A stretch of DNA of 64,000 nt from Ruminiclostridium herbifermentans (GCF_005473905.2 NZ_CP061336.1:2844501-2908500), one strand, 5' to 3'. Numbered from the stretch's first letter, positions 48,654-58,389 are shown. Notes: a model not told the origin generated them from the letters alone. Translations and numbers: made by a program.

Positions 48654-49352
48654 TTAATCTCTATTTTTTCTTTGTCCTGCTATTAGCAATAATCTTATAA
48701 AACTTGCCACCGCTACTAGAGCAGATGCAACATAAGTCATTGCTGCAGCATTTAGTACTTTCTTTGCAGATTTTAATTCCTTACCAACAAGAAATCCAGA
48801 ACTGTCCAAAGCAGCTATTGCTCTGCTACTTGCATTAAACTCTACAGGAAGAGTAATTAAATAAAACAATATAGCTGCAGCAAACATTAGTAAACCTATA
48901 TTAATTATAACCGGCATTCCAAGAAATAAACCCAGTACAGCAATATATGGTCCAGCAGATGAACCAATATTAGCAACTGGTACAAGAGAACTGCGAAGTA
49001 CCAAAGGCCCATATTTCACATCATGCTGTATTGCATGACCAGTTTCATGGGCTGCAACACCTATTGCTGCCACTGATGTACTTGAGTAGGTAGCATCAGA
49101 TAATCGAAGCACCTTATTTTTCGGATCATAATGATCAGTTAAATTACCTGCAACCTGCATTACCTGAACATCAATTATACCATTTGCTCTTAACAGATGT
49201 CTTGCGACCTCAGCACCGGTCATATTTTTTGAACTGCCTATTCTGCTATATTTATTAAATGTACTTTTGACTAGAAATTGAGCCAGCAATGATATTAATA
49301 AAGCTGGTACAACTAGTATTATATAATATTCATCCATATAAAAATATCCCAT
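48654..49352 (-). CDS. Membrane zinc metallopeptidase (DUF2265/YugP type)
   Basis: The 232 residues contain an N-terminal membrane segment (YYIILVVPALLISLLAQF), the zinc motif HETGHAIQH near residue 102, and three further membrane segments. This matches the small neutral zinc metallopeptidases found in many Firmicutes; the substrate is unknown. It lies in the usual spot between DUF116 and rsmB genes. AT-rich TTTTTAATCTCTA repeats occur right after the stop. Confidence 0.92.
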   Translation of the reverse strand: MGYFYMDEYYIILVVPALLISLLAQFLVKSTFNKYSRIGSSKNMTGAEVARHLLRANGIIDVQVMQVAGNLTDHYDPKNKVLRLSDATYSSTSVAAIGVAAHETGHAIQHDVKYGPLVLRSSLVPVANIGSSAGPYIAVLGLFLGMPVIINIGLLMFAAAILFYLITLPVEFNASSRAIAALDSSGFLVGKELKSAKKVLNAAAMTYVASALVAVASFIRLLLIAGQRKNRD

Positions 49353-49530
49353 AATTATCTCCCCACTTTAACAAGTCAAGAATTCTTGTACAATTCTACG
49401 CTCCAAATTTCATCTTAAATCCAGGCGTTATAACGAGGTATTAAATATCCTCCACTTAAATAATGCAAGAATCCACTTTAATTTTCAACATTTATAATAT
49501 TTCCCGCCTCGATGAAACGCCGCCATATAG

Positions 49531-49600
49531 CTCGAAAATATAGTATGTGCAAACAAGGTGCATTTTCGAGCCACAAATACCACAATTGGTTTTTAACGGT
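49531..49600. repeat. Dispersed two-hairpin repeat copy
   Basis: GCTCGAAAATATAGTATGTG pairs in part with GGTGCATTTTCGAGC (arms GCTCGAAAAT and ATTTTCGAGC); ACCACAATTGGT-like sequence follows. It has the same core as copies at 12.8-13.1, 30.0 and 51.9 kb. Confidence 0.75.
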
Positions 49601-49644
49601 ATATAAATTTTCGTACATCGAAAATTTCATTTTTTATCTAGGCG

Positions 49645-50409
49645 TTATAAGCTTAGCTGCTCTACTCTTTTTTTAATTGCATCTATATCTACATCAGTAT
49701 TAAAGCACGGTCCATTTGGAGTTTTATTTACAACACCCACAACTGGAATTCCTCTAACATCAGCAATTCCACTCATTAAATCTCTTTCACAAGCAACTGA
49801 AATAATTAGCTTTGGCTTGATTTTCTTTATAATATTGCGAGCAACCGTTCCGCCAGTAGCAATAAAAATACTAATATTTTTTTGCTCGGCAAATTCCAAA
49901 AGTGCTCCAATCTTACATCTTCCACAATGTTTACACAGTTTTGAGTCATTTGTAACTTTGATATTACATTCATTGTTTTGCAAACAATGTGGTAAAAGCA
50001 GCATTATATCCTGTGCCCTATACCTTTTGTTATCAGAATCCACTAGAATATTATTTAATTCAATATAAAAGTGTTGTATATTTCTTTTGGTATTGTTATT
50101 TGCCTTTTCAAGTAACAATACCAATGGAAGCAATACCAGCATTCCCAATTTAGTAAGCACAAGAAAAATACCGTCAGTCTTCTTCCTCTTGTAGGTATAT
50201 GCAATAGCAACAGACATTAAAACAGCTAAAAACATACAAATACTTATTGCTGCTATAAGCAAAATTAATATTTTATTGTAATCATTAATAGACGCATTAC
50301 GATACGCCAAACAAAATAATACTAGTAAAGCCGTAAATGCTGCTAATATTATTAGCGTTGCCCGAATAAAGGCTTTAATATTACTTTGTTCCAAATTTCT
50401 CACCTGCAT
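49645..50409 (-). CDS. DUF116 membrane protein
   Basis: The 254 residues hold three hydrophobic segments in the first 110 residues and then a soluble domain with four Cys in CLQNNECNIK and CKHCGRCKIG, a likely metal or cluster site, and PVVGVVNKTPNGPCFN. This is the DUF116 family, of unknown function, which in Clostridia lies next to fmt. The ATG is inside the end of fmt (29-base overlap). A GTG or TTG a few codons later is also possible. Confidence 0.88.
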   Translation of the reverse strand: MQVRNLEQSNIKAFIRATLIILAAFTALLVLFCLAYRNASINDYNKILILLIAAISICMFLAVLMSVAIAYTYKRKKTDGIFLVLTKLGMLVLLPLVLLLEKANNNTKRNIQHFYIELNNILVDSDNKRYRAQDIMLLLPHCLQNNECNIKVTNDSKLCKHCGRCKIGALLEFAEQKNISIFIATGGTVARNIIKKIKPKLIISVACERDLMSGIADVRGIPVVGVVNKTPNGPCFNTDVDIDAIKKRVEQLSL

Positions 50410-51325
50410 CTATTTGATGTCCTCTAATATAACAATCAACCGTCATTCTCTTACTGCTATCACGCTGAATTTCTTTTACTAAAATACAGCCATCTCCACA
50501 TTTAACTAAAATTCCGTCACATCCAACCTCTACTATAATACCTGCTTCTGCATTTGTATCAATTTGCTTATCAGGAACAAGACTTGTACGCCAAATCCTT
50601 ATTCTTTCACCATTCAAAAACGTATATGCCCCTGGCCAAGGATCTGTTCCTCTAACTAAATTGTGTATTTCCTGTGCAGATTTGTTCCAGTCTATAAGTC
50701 CCAATTCCTTTGTCATTATTGGAGCATATGAAGACAAAGCATCATCCTGTGGTTGTCTTTTTAGCACTCCATTTTTTAGTTCTATTAATGTATCTTTTAA
50801 TACCTCTGCTCCAAGTATAGCCATTTTGTCATGCAATTCACCAACAGTCATATCCGGCTCTATGTTAATCTCTTTTTTAAGCAGCATATCACCTGTATCT
50901 AGTCCCACATCGGTAAACATAGTAGTAATACCTGTGGTTTTCTCTCCATTTATTACTGCCCAATTTATTGGTGCAGCCCCTCTATATGCTGGTAATAATG
51001 AGCCATGTACATTAATACATCCTTTTGGCGGAACATCTAATAATTCCTTTGATAATATTTTCCCATATGCAGCAGTAACAAGCAAATCAGGTTTGAGCGC
51101 TTTTATCTCCTCAACAAATTCATCTGTTTTAATCTTGTTGGGTTGTAAAACCTCAATACCATGCAAGATGGCAAACTCCTTTACTGGAGGGGCACACATT
51201 TTGTTTCCTCTCCCTTTAGGCTTATCTGGTTGAGTAACAACTGCAACTACTTCATAACCTTCATTTACCAACATCTCAAGGCTGGGCACTGCAAATTCAG
51301 GTGTTCCCATAAAAACAATTCTCAA
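50381..51325 (-). CDS. fmt: Methionyl-tRNA formyltransferase
   Basis: This 314-aa enzyme formylates the initiator Met-tRNA with 10-formyl-THF. FMGTPEFAVPSLE, SLLPAYRGAAPINWAVINGE and TDVGLDTGDML are the catalytic-domain motifs, and the C-terminal OB domain starts near residue 205. It follows def by about 54 bases and is part of the priA-def-fmt cluster. Confidence 0.97.
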   Translation of the reverse strand: MRIVFMGTPEFAVPSLEMLVNEGYEVVAVVTQPDKPKGRGNKMCAPPVKEFAILHGIEVLQPNKIKTDEFVEEIKALKPDLLVTAAYGKILSKELLDVPPKGCINVHGSLLPAYRGAAPINWAVINGEKTTGITTMFTDVGLDTGDMLLKKEINIEPDMTVGELHDKMAILGAEVLKDTLIELKNGVLKRQPQDDALSSYAPIMTKELGLIDWNKSAQEIHNLVRGTDPWPGAYTFLNGERIRIWRTSLVPDKQIDTNAEAGIIVEVGCDGILVKCGDGCILVKEIQRDSSKRMTVDCYIRGHQIDAGEKFGTK

Positions 51326-51379
51326 AAAGCTTCACTCCCTAAGTTAATCTTTATCTTTTTAAGGATATTCTTATAAATA

Positions 51380-51853
51380 TTACTTCATATTTTCAAGTTC
51401 TTCTTTTGTGTACATTTTGTGAGCTCTATCCTTGTATAAAATTCCGTCAAGATGATCAATCTCATGACACACACACCTAGCAAACAATCCCTCAGCTTCA
51501 GCAATTACTGTATCGCCACTGGTATTCATGTATTTAACTTTAACGTACATAGGTCTTTTTACCTCTCCAGATGTACCCGGCAAACTCAGACAGCCTTCAG
51601 CTCCATCCTGCTCACCTCTTTGTTCAATTATTTCAGGATTAATCATTTCAATAAGACCGTCTCCAACATCTATTGTAACAATTCTCTTCAGTACTCCAAT
51701 TTGAGGAGCTGCTAGGCCTACTCCATCTGCCTTATACATAGTATCCACCATATCCTCAATAAGAGTAAGTATTCTGTCATCAATTTTATCAACAGGTCTG
51801 CTCTTCTTTCTTAAAACCTCGTCACCATCTAATCTTATCTGTCTATAAGCCAT
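51380..51853 (-). CDS. def: Peptide deformylase
   Basis: This 157-aa metalloenzyme removes the N-terminal formyl group from new proteins. All three motifs are present: GVGLAAPQIG, EGCLSLP and HEIDHLDG. I chose the ATG at 51853, with GGGAGG upstream; the longer frame would include that site. It works with Fmt, encoded next to it. Confidence 0.97.
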   Translation of the reverse strand: MAYRQIRLDGDEVLRKKSRPVDKIDDRILTLIEDMVDTMYKADGVGLAAPQIGVLKRIVTIDVGDGLIEMINPEIIEQRGEQDGAEGCLSLPGTSGEVKRPMYVKVKYMNTSGDTVIAEAEGLFARCVCHEIDHLDGILYKDRAHKMYTKEELENMK

Positions 51854-51915
51854 AATAACCTCCCACACCTAATTTGGTATAATAATTTTTCAAATACAGT
51901 TTCAAATATTCTAGC

Positions 51916-52010
51916 AAAAAACACTTGTGGTTTTTTTAGTTCGAAAATGCACCATGTGCTCAAATCGGCAAAAAGCTGCTCACAGCTTTTTGATATTCAA
52001 AGAAAACCAT
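51916..52010. repeat. Dispersed two-hairpin repeat copy between priA and def
   Basis: AAAAAACACTTGTGGTTTTTTT (arms AAAAAC.CAC/GTGGTTTTT) is followed by TTCGAAAATGCACCATGTG and an AAAAAGCTG..CAGCTTTTT hairpin. The ACACTTGTGG and GCACCATGT parts match the 100-bp array unit. Confidence 0.75.
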
Positions 52011-52197
52011 TTATATATGAAATGCTAACTTCTCATTTTAGATTTGGTAATCTTCATTGCTCCATTTGAGGTACAAAATATAATACATATATATTATTCC
52101 CATTCATATTATAAAGCTAACATTAATTATGTCTATAATTATTTACTTACTATGTTTTACTCACCAATACTGTGTTTTCTTTCGACAATCGCATATA

Positions 52198-54657
52198 TTA
52201 TAGCATATTATATGGATTAATATCTATGCTCATCATAACATCATCATCCTTTGATTTTTTCCATATCCCATCTGACATTTTAGTTAACTCATCAATAAGA
52301 ATATCTAAATCCATTGCTTTTACAACTAGTCTCCAGCGATATTTATTTGCTATTTTAGGCATAGGGCATCTTGATGGACCTAAAATAACAATATCAGAAG
52401 AGCCTTGTTCTATAACTTCTTGCTTTATATTTTTTGCAGCATCAAAAACTGCTCTATCCTTACGCCCGTTAAAAACAACTATTGCAATATTTGAAAATGG
52501 CGGATAACCCAATCTTTTTCTAATAAGTATTTCTTGATTATAAAATTTAACATAATCCTGATTTCTGGCAGCAATAATACTATAATCTTCAGTGTTATAG
52601 GTTTGAATAATAACTCTTCCGCCTATTTCACCTCTCCCAGCCCTTCCAGCCACTTGTGTCAATAGCTGAAAGGTTCTTTCTGACGACCTAAAGTCACTTA
52701 CATTCAGCATACTATCAGCTGCTAATACTCCAACCAAAGTAACATTAGGAAAGTCATGGCCTTTAGCAATCATTTGCGTGCCCACCATTACATTTATATT
52801 TTCTTCTTTAAAACGATTAAGTATTTCTTCATGTGAATTTTTGTAGCCTATTGTATCGGCATCCATTCTAATGACTGTGCTATTAGGAAGCCTTTGTTTT
52901 ACTTCCTCCTCAATCTTCTGAGTGCCAATACCAAAATATCTTATATTACCACTTTCACAAGAAGGGCATTTTGCAGGATTCATTACTGTAAAACCGCAGT
53001 AATGACATATTAACCTATTGCTCTTTGTATGATAAGTCATTGCAATATTACAGTTTGGACATCTTATAGTATATCCGCAATTTCTGCAAAACACAAAAGT
53101 TGAAAACCCTCGCCTGTTAAGGAATAGTATACTTTGTTGATTGTTATCAATATTTTTTTTAAGCTCCTCCATCAGTCGGAAGCTAAACGGAGTTCTATTT
53201 CCGTTTTCAAGTTCTAGCCTCATATCTACCAATTCAACACTTGGAAGTTCTGCTGACTTTGGGCGGTTTTTCATTTCTATAAGATCAATTTCCCCCTCAA
53301 CAGCCCTATAATACGTTTCTACTGAAGGAGTAGCTGAACCATATAACAGGAGTGTACTGTTTATTTCACATCTTTTCTGAGCAACTTCTTTTGCACTGTA
53401 TTTAGGCGTAGACTCTGATTTATAGGAGCCCTCATGTTCCTCATCAATAATAATAAGGCCTAAATTACTTATTGGGGCAAATATGGCAGAGCGAGCGCCT
53501 ACTACAACATCCACCTTTCCCTCACTTATCAGTCTCCATTGGTCAAATCTTTCTCCTAGTGACAATCTACTGTGCATAACCGCTACTCTTTTGCCAAATC
53601 TAGATACAAATCTCCCTACCATCTGAGGAGTTAACGATATTTCTGGCACAAGCATTATAGCTTTTTTTCCCATTTCGAAGCAGTGAGATATCAACTGTAA
53701 ATACACCTCAGTTTTTCCGCTGCCTGTTATTCCATGTATTAAGCATTCTTTGTATGCTTTGCTGTCCAGCTTTTGTTTTAACAGCAATAAAGCATTTTCC
53801 TGTTCTGCTGTAGGAGGAAGTGGCTCTGTCTTTTCATAGTGCTTACTGCTTAATGGATTTCTTTGCACCTCTATATCAAAGTATTTTATATAGCCATACT
53901 TGCTCAGCGTATCCAATACAGATGCTGTTACGCCAGCAAATCTTTTAATATCAGCAACTGACACTATTTCATTGTCCAGTAATATTTCCAGTACTCTAAC
54001 CTGTTGTATTTTTTTTACTGCATTATTTTCAAGTTCATCTATAACTTCTTCTCTTGGCCTTGCTAAAGAGACACCCTTTATATACTTTGCATTGACCTTT
54101 TGCTCATAACTCTCTACTATACTTATTGCACTCAACTCACACAACTCTTGTATATAGCCCTTGAACCCCTTGAATCCGCACATATCTCTCAGCTGTTCAT
54201 ACTCACATTCTCCTCCGACACAGTACAAATTATGAATAATTTTATTCATATTGCTTTTTTTGTAGGTTATACTTTTATCGTAATTTAATAGTTTAACCTT
54301 TTTTATAGTTTTAACACTTATTCCTGGCGGAAGCATACATTTGATTATATCTGAATAAGTACAAATATACTGTCTCTTCATCCATTCCAATAGTTTTATA
54401 TTATCTTCCTTCAGCAGTGGATATGGCTCTAATACGCTTTTAATTTTTTTATATTCTATAGACTTTTCAAGGTTATCTTGAGGATTTATTTCTAATACAA
54501 AACCTTCTTTTACCTTGCTTCCATTTCCAAAGGGGACTAAAACTCTACATCCAACACAAATTTGACCTATCAGGTCTTCAGGAACAACATATGTATATTT
54601 TTTATCAAATGCTCGCGTGGCATTAATCAGAACAATTGATGCAGTTGTAATATTCAT
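52198..54657 (-). CDS. priA: Primosomal protein N' (replication restart helicase)
   Basis: This 819-aa superfamily 2 helicase has an N-terminal DNA-binding domain, Walker A GITGSGKTEVYL near 315, the DEEH box (IIDEEHEGSYK), a zinc-binding insert with four CxxC pairs (CRNCGYTIRCPNC, CHYCG, CPSC), and VGTQMIAKGHDFP and QVAGRAGRG in the second motor domain. It restarts collapsed replication forks. I chose the ATG at 54657 (MNITTASIVL), preceded by GAGG. Confidence 0.97.
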   Translation of the reverse strand: MNITTASIVLINATRAFDKKYTYVVPEDLIGQICVGCRVLVPFGNGSKVKEGFVLEINPQDNLEKSIEYKKIKSVLEPYPLLKEDNIKLLEWMKRQYICTYSDIIKCMLPPGISVKTIKKVKLLNYDKSITYKKSNMNKIIHNLYCVGGECEYEQLRDMCGFKGFKGYIQELCELSAISIVESYEQKVNAKYIKGVSLARPREEVIDELENNAVKKIQQVRVLEILLDNEIVSVADIKRFAGVTASVLDTLSKYGYIKYFDIEVQRNPLSSKHYEKTEPLPPTAEQENALLLLKQKLDSKAYKECLIHGITGSGKTEVYLQLISHCFEMGKKAIMLVPEISLTPQMVGRFVSRFGKRVAVMHSRLSLGERFDQWRLISEGKVDVVVGARSAIFAPISNLGLIIIDEEHEGSYKSESTPKYSAKEVAQKRCEINSTLLLYGSATPSVETYYRAVEGEIDLIEMKNRPKSAELPSVELVDMRLELENGNRTPFSFRLMEELKKNIDNNQQSILFLNRRGFSTFVFCRNCGYTIRCPNCNIAMTYHTKSNRLICHYCGFTVMNPAKCPSCESGNIRYFGIGTQKIEEEVKQRLPNSTVIRMDADTIGYKNSHEEILNRFKEENINVMVGTQMIAKGHDFPNVTLVGVLAADSMLNVSDFRSSERTFQLLTQVAGRAGRGEIGGRVIIQTYNTEDYSIIAARNQDYVKFYNQEILIRKRLGYPPFSNIAIVVFNGRKDRAVFDAAKNIKQEVIEQGSSDIVILGPSRCPMPKIANKYRWRLVVKAMDLDILIDELTKMSDGIWKKSKDDDVMMSIDINPYNML

Positions 54658-54863
54658 CTCTTTTTGCCTCAAATAAAAGTTTTAGTTTATTTCAATTAGA
54701 ATACTATTATAACAGATTTATATTTAAAATAATTTATGAACGCATAATATTTTATTATTAACGTATTTTTCTCATATAAAAAGTCTCCAACGCGTGTATT
54801 CTTTTAGTTTGAGGCAATTGAAGCATTCATAATTTTTCATCTACATACTTTTACCAAAAAAAT

Positions 54864-54898
54864 AAAGCACCTCATTTAAAATAAAAATGAAGTGCTTA
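54864..54898 (-). terminator. Intrinsic terminator after the SSB-like gene
   Basis: AAGCACTTCATTT and AAATGAGGTGCTT pair on the minus strand and are followed by ATTTTTTTGG. Confidence 0.85.
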
Positions 54899-54919
54899 AC
54901 ATTCTAAATTATCTAACCT

Positions 54920-55597
54920 TTACTCTTCTGACGAGCCCCCATCGTTTTCATCAGTTTCTTTATCTTGCAGCCCACTGCAAATTTCCATCTTTGAAACTGA
55001 AACCTCATAGGCAGTCTTAGAAATAGTTTCACCTGATTCTAGCTTTTTCTGATATTCCCTGCTTTGAATCCTACCCCATATTTTGATATTATCCCCAATG
55101 GCTAAATTCTGAGAATATCTTGCATTTCTACCCCAAGCAATACAAGGTATGTAATCAGACTTGTTATAAGGCCTATTTACCGCAATAAGGATATCAGTAA
55201 TCTCTCTGCCAAAAGGTGTCATTCTATATATTGGGCTCTTGCATATGTACCCATTTAAAAAAATCTGATTAGGATTTTTAATCTTTCTATCTTCTTCAGC
55301 AAAGATAATTTCGCGAGCAAAAACAGTTAAAACAAGTTTGTTTGATTCGCTCTTGTAGCTATTGTATGATCGAAATTGACCCTCTATCTCCAATGACACT
55401 CCAACTTGAAGTTTGCTCTTTGGCACAAGGCGTTCCGAAAATGTAACAGATATTTTATCACTGCTGTCGCTCAATCTAGGCACATCTAAATAAAATGAAT
55501 AAAATCCCTCTCCATATACTTCATGACTATATTCAACATCCGATACTACTTTTCCTGAAATGGTCACCACATTATTTTCTATTATATTCCCGACCAT
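54920..55597 (-). CDS. SSB-like protein with two OB folds
   Basis: The 225 residues appear to hold two OB-fold segments: residues 8-100 (VTISGKVVSDVEYSH, VGVSLEIEGQFRSYNS) and 108-210 (NQIFLNGYICKSPIYRMTPFG, IPCIAWGRNARYSQNLAIGD, IKIWGRIQSREY). The second matches single-stranded DNA-binding proteins. The tail GLQDKETDENDGGSSEE is acidic but does not end in the usual DDxxF tip. It is a clostridial paralogue next to priA rather than the main ssb of the rpsF-ssb-rpsR operon. A role in fork restart with PriA is inferred from position only. Confidence 0.82.
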   Translation of the reverse strand: MVGNIIENNVVTISGKVVSDVEYSHEVYGEGFYSFYLDVPRLSDSSDKISVTFSERLVPKSKLQVGVSLEIEGQFRSYNSYKSESNKLVLTVFAREIIFAEEDRKIKNPNQIFLNGYICKSPIYRMTPFGREITDILIAVNRPYNKSDYIPCIAWGRNARYSQNLAIGDNIKIWGRIQSREYQKKLESGETISKTAYEVSVSKMEICSGLQDKETDENDGGSSEE

Positions 55598-56137
55598 TTT
55601 CCCTCCACTCCTCTCTTTTGCTGTTGTGTCTCTCTTTTTATTTATCTAATGTAATATGTATTCTCGTACAACACAATTTAGAATATTTCTAACTTAAATA
55701 TTTTAAATAATTTCTTTTTTTCAAGAATGAAGGTAACACAAAATTAATGCCAAAATAATACAATACTATAATATTATATTACATATTCGTTAAAATGAAA
55801 ATCTTTTATTCTACAAAAATAATATATAATTTTTGTATTTTTTTAATAAAAATTAACGCTTAATAATGATATGCAAATGCACTCTGATATTTAACGCTAT
55901 TTTTTGACTTTTTCATTTACTATCTAGCATTTTATGATATAATAATGTATATAATTGTTATTTATGTTATAAATAATTTATTTTACCATCACTTAGTTCC
56001 AGCAAACTGAATCTTTAAAACACATTTTTAATTAAGTTTAATCAACTTTCCACTAATAAGGTTTCCAACCTATATTTCAACTGCAATGGTTGAGATAATT
56101 AACTTTTTATTAATAAATGCAGTTACCTACTATACTT
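55598..56137. other. AT-rich intergenic gap between divergent genes
   Basis: No gene seen. TCAACTTTCCACTAATAA at 56042-56059 is identical to 38586-38603 in the MarR leader. The rest holds A/T runs and should contain promoters for the SSB-like gene (left) and the esterase gene (right). Confidence 0.5.
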
Positions 56138-56234
56138 ACCAAGGTTCAGCCATACTTTTCAGTTGGAAATGCTAAGTAAAAACCATAGCAAAGGAGGGTT
56201 GAGTCCGTGCTGGTAAAATAGCTGGTTATGGCTC
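56138..56234 (+). promoter_or_regulatory. Structured leader of the carboxylesterase gene, class unknown
   Basis: AGCCATA (about 56147) can pair with TATGGCT (about 56228), enclosing a TGCTA/TAGCA hairpin and a GGAGGG segment followed by GTG CTG GTA AAA TAG, a five-codon frame at 56207-56221. The strong AAAGGAGGG is not in position to serve the esterase ATG. No known riboswitch class fits the sequence by eye. Confidence 0.4.
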
Positions 56235-58274
56235 ATGATACAGAGCATGGACAAAATTATGAGAAAACTTGTTTTAGGTTTATGTATTATTTTTTCATGT
56301 TCTATGTTCTTTAGTGGAATAGCATTTCAATATGACGCTACAATAGCGCCTGGCCCAACTCAAGCACTGAATGAATTGGAGTCTGAAGTAAAAGCCTTAA
56401 CAACATCAGCATTTAAAAATCCCAAATCCTCAGCTAATCAAAAACAAACTATTTTAAAGCAAATCAAAGATGTATACAGCCTTATTCAAAAAGGCAACTT
56501 TAAAAGTGCAGTTAATAAGCTTGACAAAGATATCAAAAGTAAAATCAATACATGGATTGTCTCTTCAAATCAGTCAGTGCTTATTAAAAGCATTAATACA
56601 GGAGTTATTTCAATTGAAAATGCTTCAAAAACAACCGTAAATACATCCTTCGGAAAAGTTTCTGGTGTTGATGGCGGTCACGGCAGCTGGAAATGGGCAG
56701 GTATTCCATATGCAAAGCCTCCTGTTGGTGAACTAAGATGGAAAGCGCCTGTTGACCCAGAACCATGGACGGGGATAAGATTTTCAACAACAGACTTTTC
56801 ACGATGTACTCAACCAGTAACAAACCTGCAATGGGTTCCTCAAAATAAACTGCAAGGTTCAGAGGACTGCCTGTATCTAAATATATTCCGTCCAAAGACA
56901 GCATCAAAAAATCTGCCTGTCTTTTTCTGGATCCATGGTGGAGGTAATGTTATGGGAGGTGCTGATGAATATGATCTCTCATATTTTGCCAACAAAGCTA
57001 ACATGGTAGTTGTAGTTATACAGTATAGACTTGGGCCTTTTGGATGGTTTTATAATCCAGCACTAAATCCAAATGGAACATCTGAAGAAAAATCAGGTAA
57101 CTATGCAAATCTCGATATGATAAAAGCACTTAAATGGGTACAAAAAAACATTGTAAACTTTGGAGGAAATCCTAATAATGTTACTATTGCCGGAGAATCA
57201 GCTGGCGGCTTTCAGGTACTTAACCTAATGATTTCACCTCTTGCTAAGGGACTTTTCCATAAGGCTATAAGCCAAAGTGCTGCTGGTTCAAATGCTCCTA
57301 TACAAGCAGCAGCCTCCGTTTCAGCTTCAGCCATTGAAAGGCTTCTTGTAATGGATGGAACCTGTGAAGATTTAACTGAAGCAGCCTCATATAGTAAAAC
57401 TATGACTAATGCACAAATAGAGAATTATCTTATGAGCAAATCAGCAGAAGATATTGCTAAATCGGTAATGAATGAAGCAGGCGGAATTACAAGTATAAGT
57501 TCTATTGCTGATGGCTATGTTCTCCCAGACACTATGAGTGAAGCATTAAAGTCTGGCAATTACAATAAGATCCCAGTTATAATTGGATGTAACGGTAATG
57601 AGATGAAGCCCTTCTTCCCATTATACTTTGGAACAATACCAACATCAACTGGCTACAGCTGGGCTAATATTTACAATGTTCTCGGTTTGGAACAACCCTC
57701 TATAACATTAAATGAATTATTACCAGAAAACAGTCCTGATAGACAGCTATTTGATACTGTGACTAATTATTCATCTGATTATTGGAAAGCAGCTTTAAAC
57801 GGATATACAAGAATTATAAAAGAACATCAGGATGATGTTTATAGCTATTGGTTTAAATGGGGCGGCGAAGGCTCTGCGCCATCACCTTTTGACTATCTGT
57901 TTGGTTCGGGACACAGCTTTGAAATGGACTTTTTCTTTGGATTCAATGATAAATCCTTAGGAAATATAGCTTTCGTAGATGAAAATAAACATGGCAGAGA
58001 AGCATTACATAATGCAATGGCAGCTTACTTAAAAGCATTTGCAGAATCAGGCAATCCAAACCTTAACAACAGTAATCTTCCAACATGGGAAAAATGGTCA
58101 AATGCTGCAGATGCACCTAAGAGCATTGTTTTTGATGCCGATTATAATAATTCTAAGATTAATATGAGTAATATTGAATATTCTCGAGCAGAAATAGAAG
58201 AAGCAGTAAATAATCTTCCTTCACCAGTAAAGGAAATGACCTATGCTTTAATGTGGTATTATTATATATGGTAA
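56235..58274 (+). CDS. Secreted type-B carboxylesterase with FIMAH-like N-terminal region
   Basis: This 679-aa esterase has a signal peptide (KLVLGLCIIFSCSMFFSGIA), a helical segment at about 40-110 that resembles FIMAH domains (LKQIKDVYSLIQKGNFKSAVNKL), then an alpha/beta-hydrolase of the COesterase family. The oxyanion loop is WIHGGGNVMGG, the nucleophile is Ser in GESAGGFQV, the acid is probably Glu in GCNGNEMKPF, and the His is in GSGHSFEMDF. It should act outside the cell on ester substrates such as plant-wall esters, which is inference. ATGs at 56247 and 56259 are alternatives; the last gives a normal signal peptide. Confidence 0.9.
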   Translation: MIQSMDKIMRKLVLGLCIIFSCSMFFSGIAFQYDATIAPGPTQALNELESEVKALTTSAFKNPKSSANQKQTILKQIKDVYSLIQKGNFKSAVNKLDKDIKSKINTWIVSSNQSVLIKSINTGVISIENASKTTVNTSFGKVSGVDGGHGSWKWAGIPYAKPPVGELRWKAPVDPEPWTGIRFSTTDFSRCTQPVTNLQWVPQNKLQGSEDCLYLNIFRPKTASKNLPVFFWIHGGGNVMGGADEYDLSYFANKANMVVVVIQYRLGPFGWFYNPALNPNGTSEEKSGNYANLDMIKALKWVQKNIVNFGGNPNNVTIAGESAGGFQVLNLMISPLAKGLFHKAISQSAAGSNAPIQAAASVSASAIERLLVMDGTCEDLTEAASYSKTMTNAQIENYLMSKSAEDIAKSVMNEAGGITSISSIADGYVLPDTMSEALKSGNYNKIPVIIGCNGNEMKPFFPLYFGTIPTSTGYSWANIYNVLGLEQPSITLNELLPENSPDRQLFDTVTNYSSDYWKAALNGYTRIIKEHQDDVYSYWFKWGGEGSAPSPFDYLFGSGHSFEMDFFFGFNDKSLGNIAFVDENKHGREALHNAMAAYLKAFAESGNPNLNNSNLPTWEKWSNAADAPKSIVFDADYNNSKINMSNIEYSRAEIEEAVNNLPSPVKEMTYALMWYYYIW

Positions 58275-58290
58275 TAATTTAAAGCAGAAT

Positions 58291-58380
58291 GAGGCTGTCT
58301 TGGAGTTCAGAAGTACATTGATTCTAAGTATAAACTACTTAGTGAAAATGCATTGTGTCTGAAACTTTCGGGACAGCCTC
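58291..58380. repeat. 90-bp inverted-repeat element, IS end or MITE-like
   Basis: GAGGCTGTC (58291-58299) pairs with GACAGCCTC (58372-58380), and the pairing continues imperfectly inward (TTGGAGTTCAG with CTGAAACTTTCGG). Such ends resemble those of transposase-bearing elements with internal deletions. It may also end the esterase transcript. Confidence 0.55.
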
Positions 58381-58389
58381 TTTTGAGTG

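Noticed and set aside
56138-56234. c-di-GMP riboswitch before the esterase gene
   Set aside because: GCAAAGG and GGTT words are present, but the conserved class I core (GACGCAAAGCC, tetraloop receptor) and class II core are absent.
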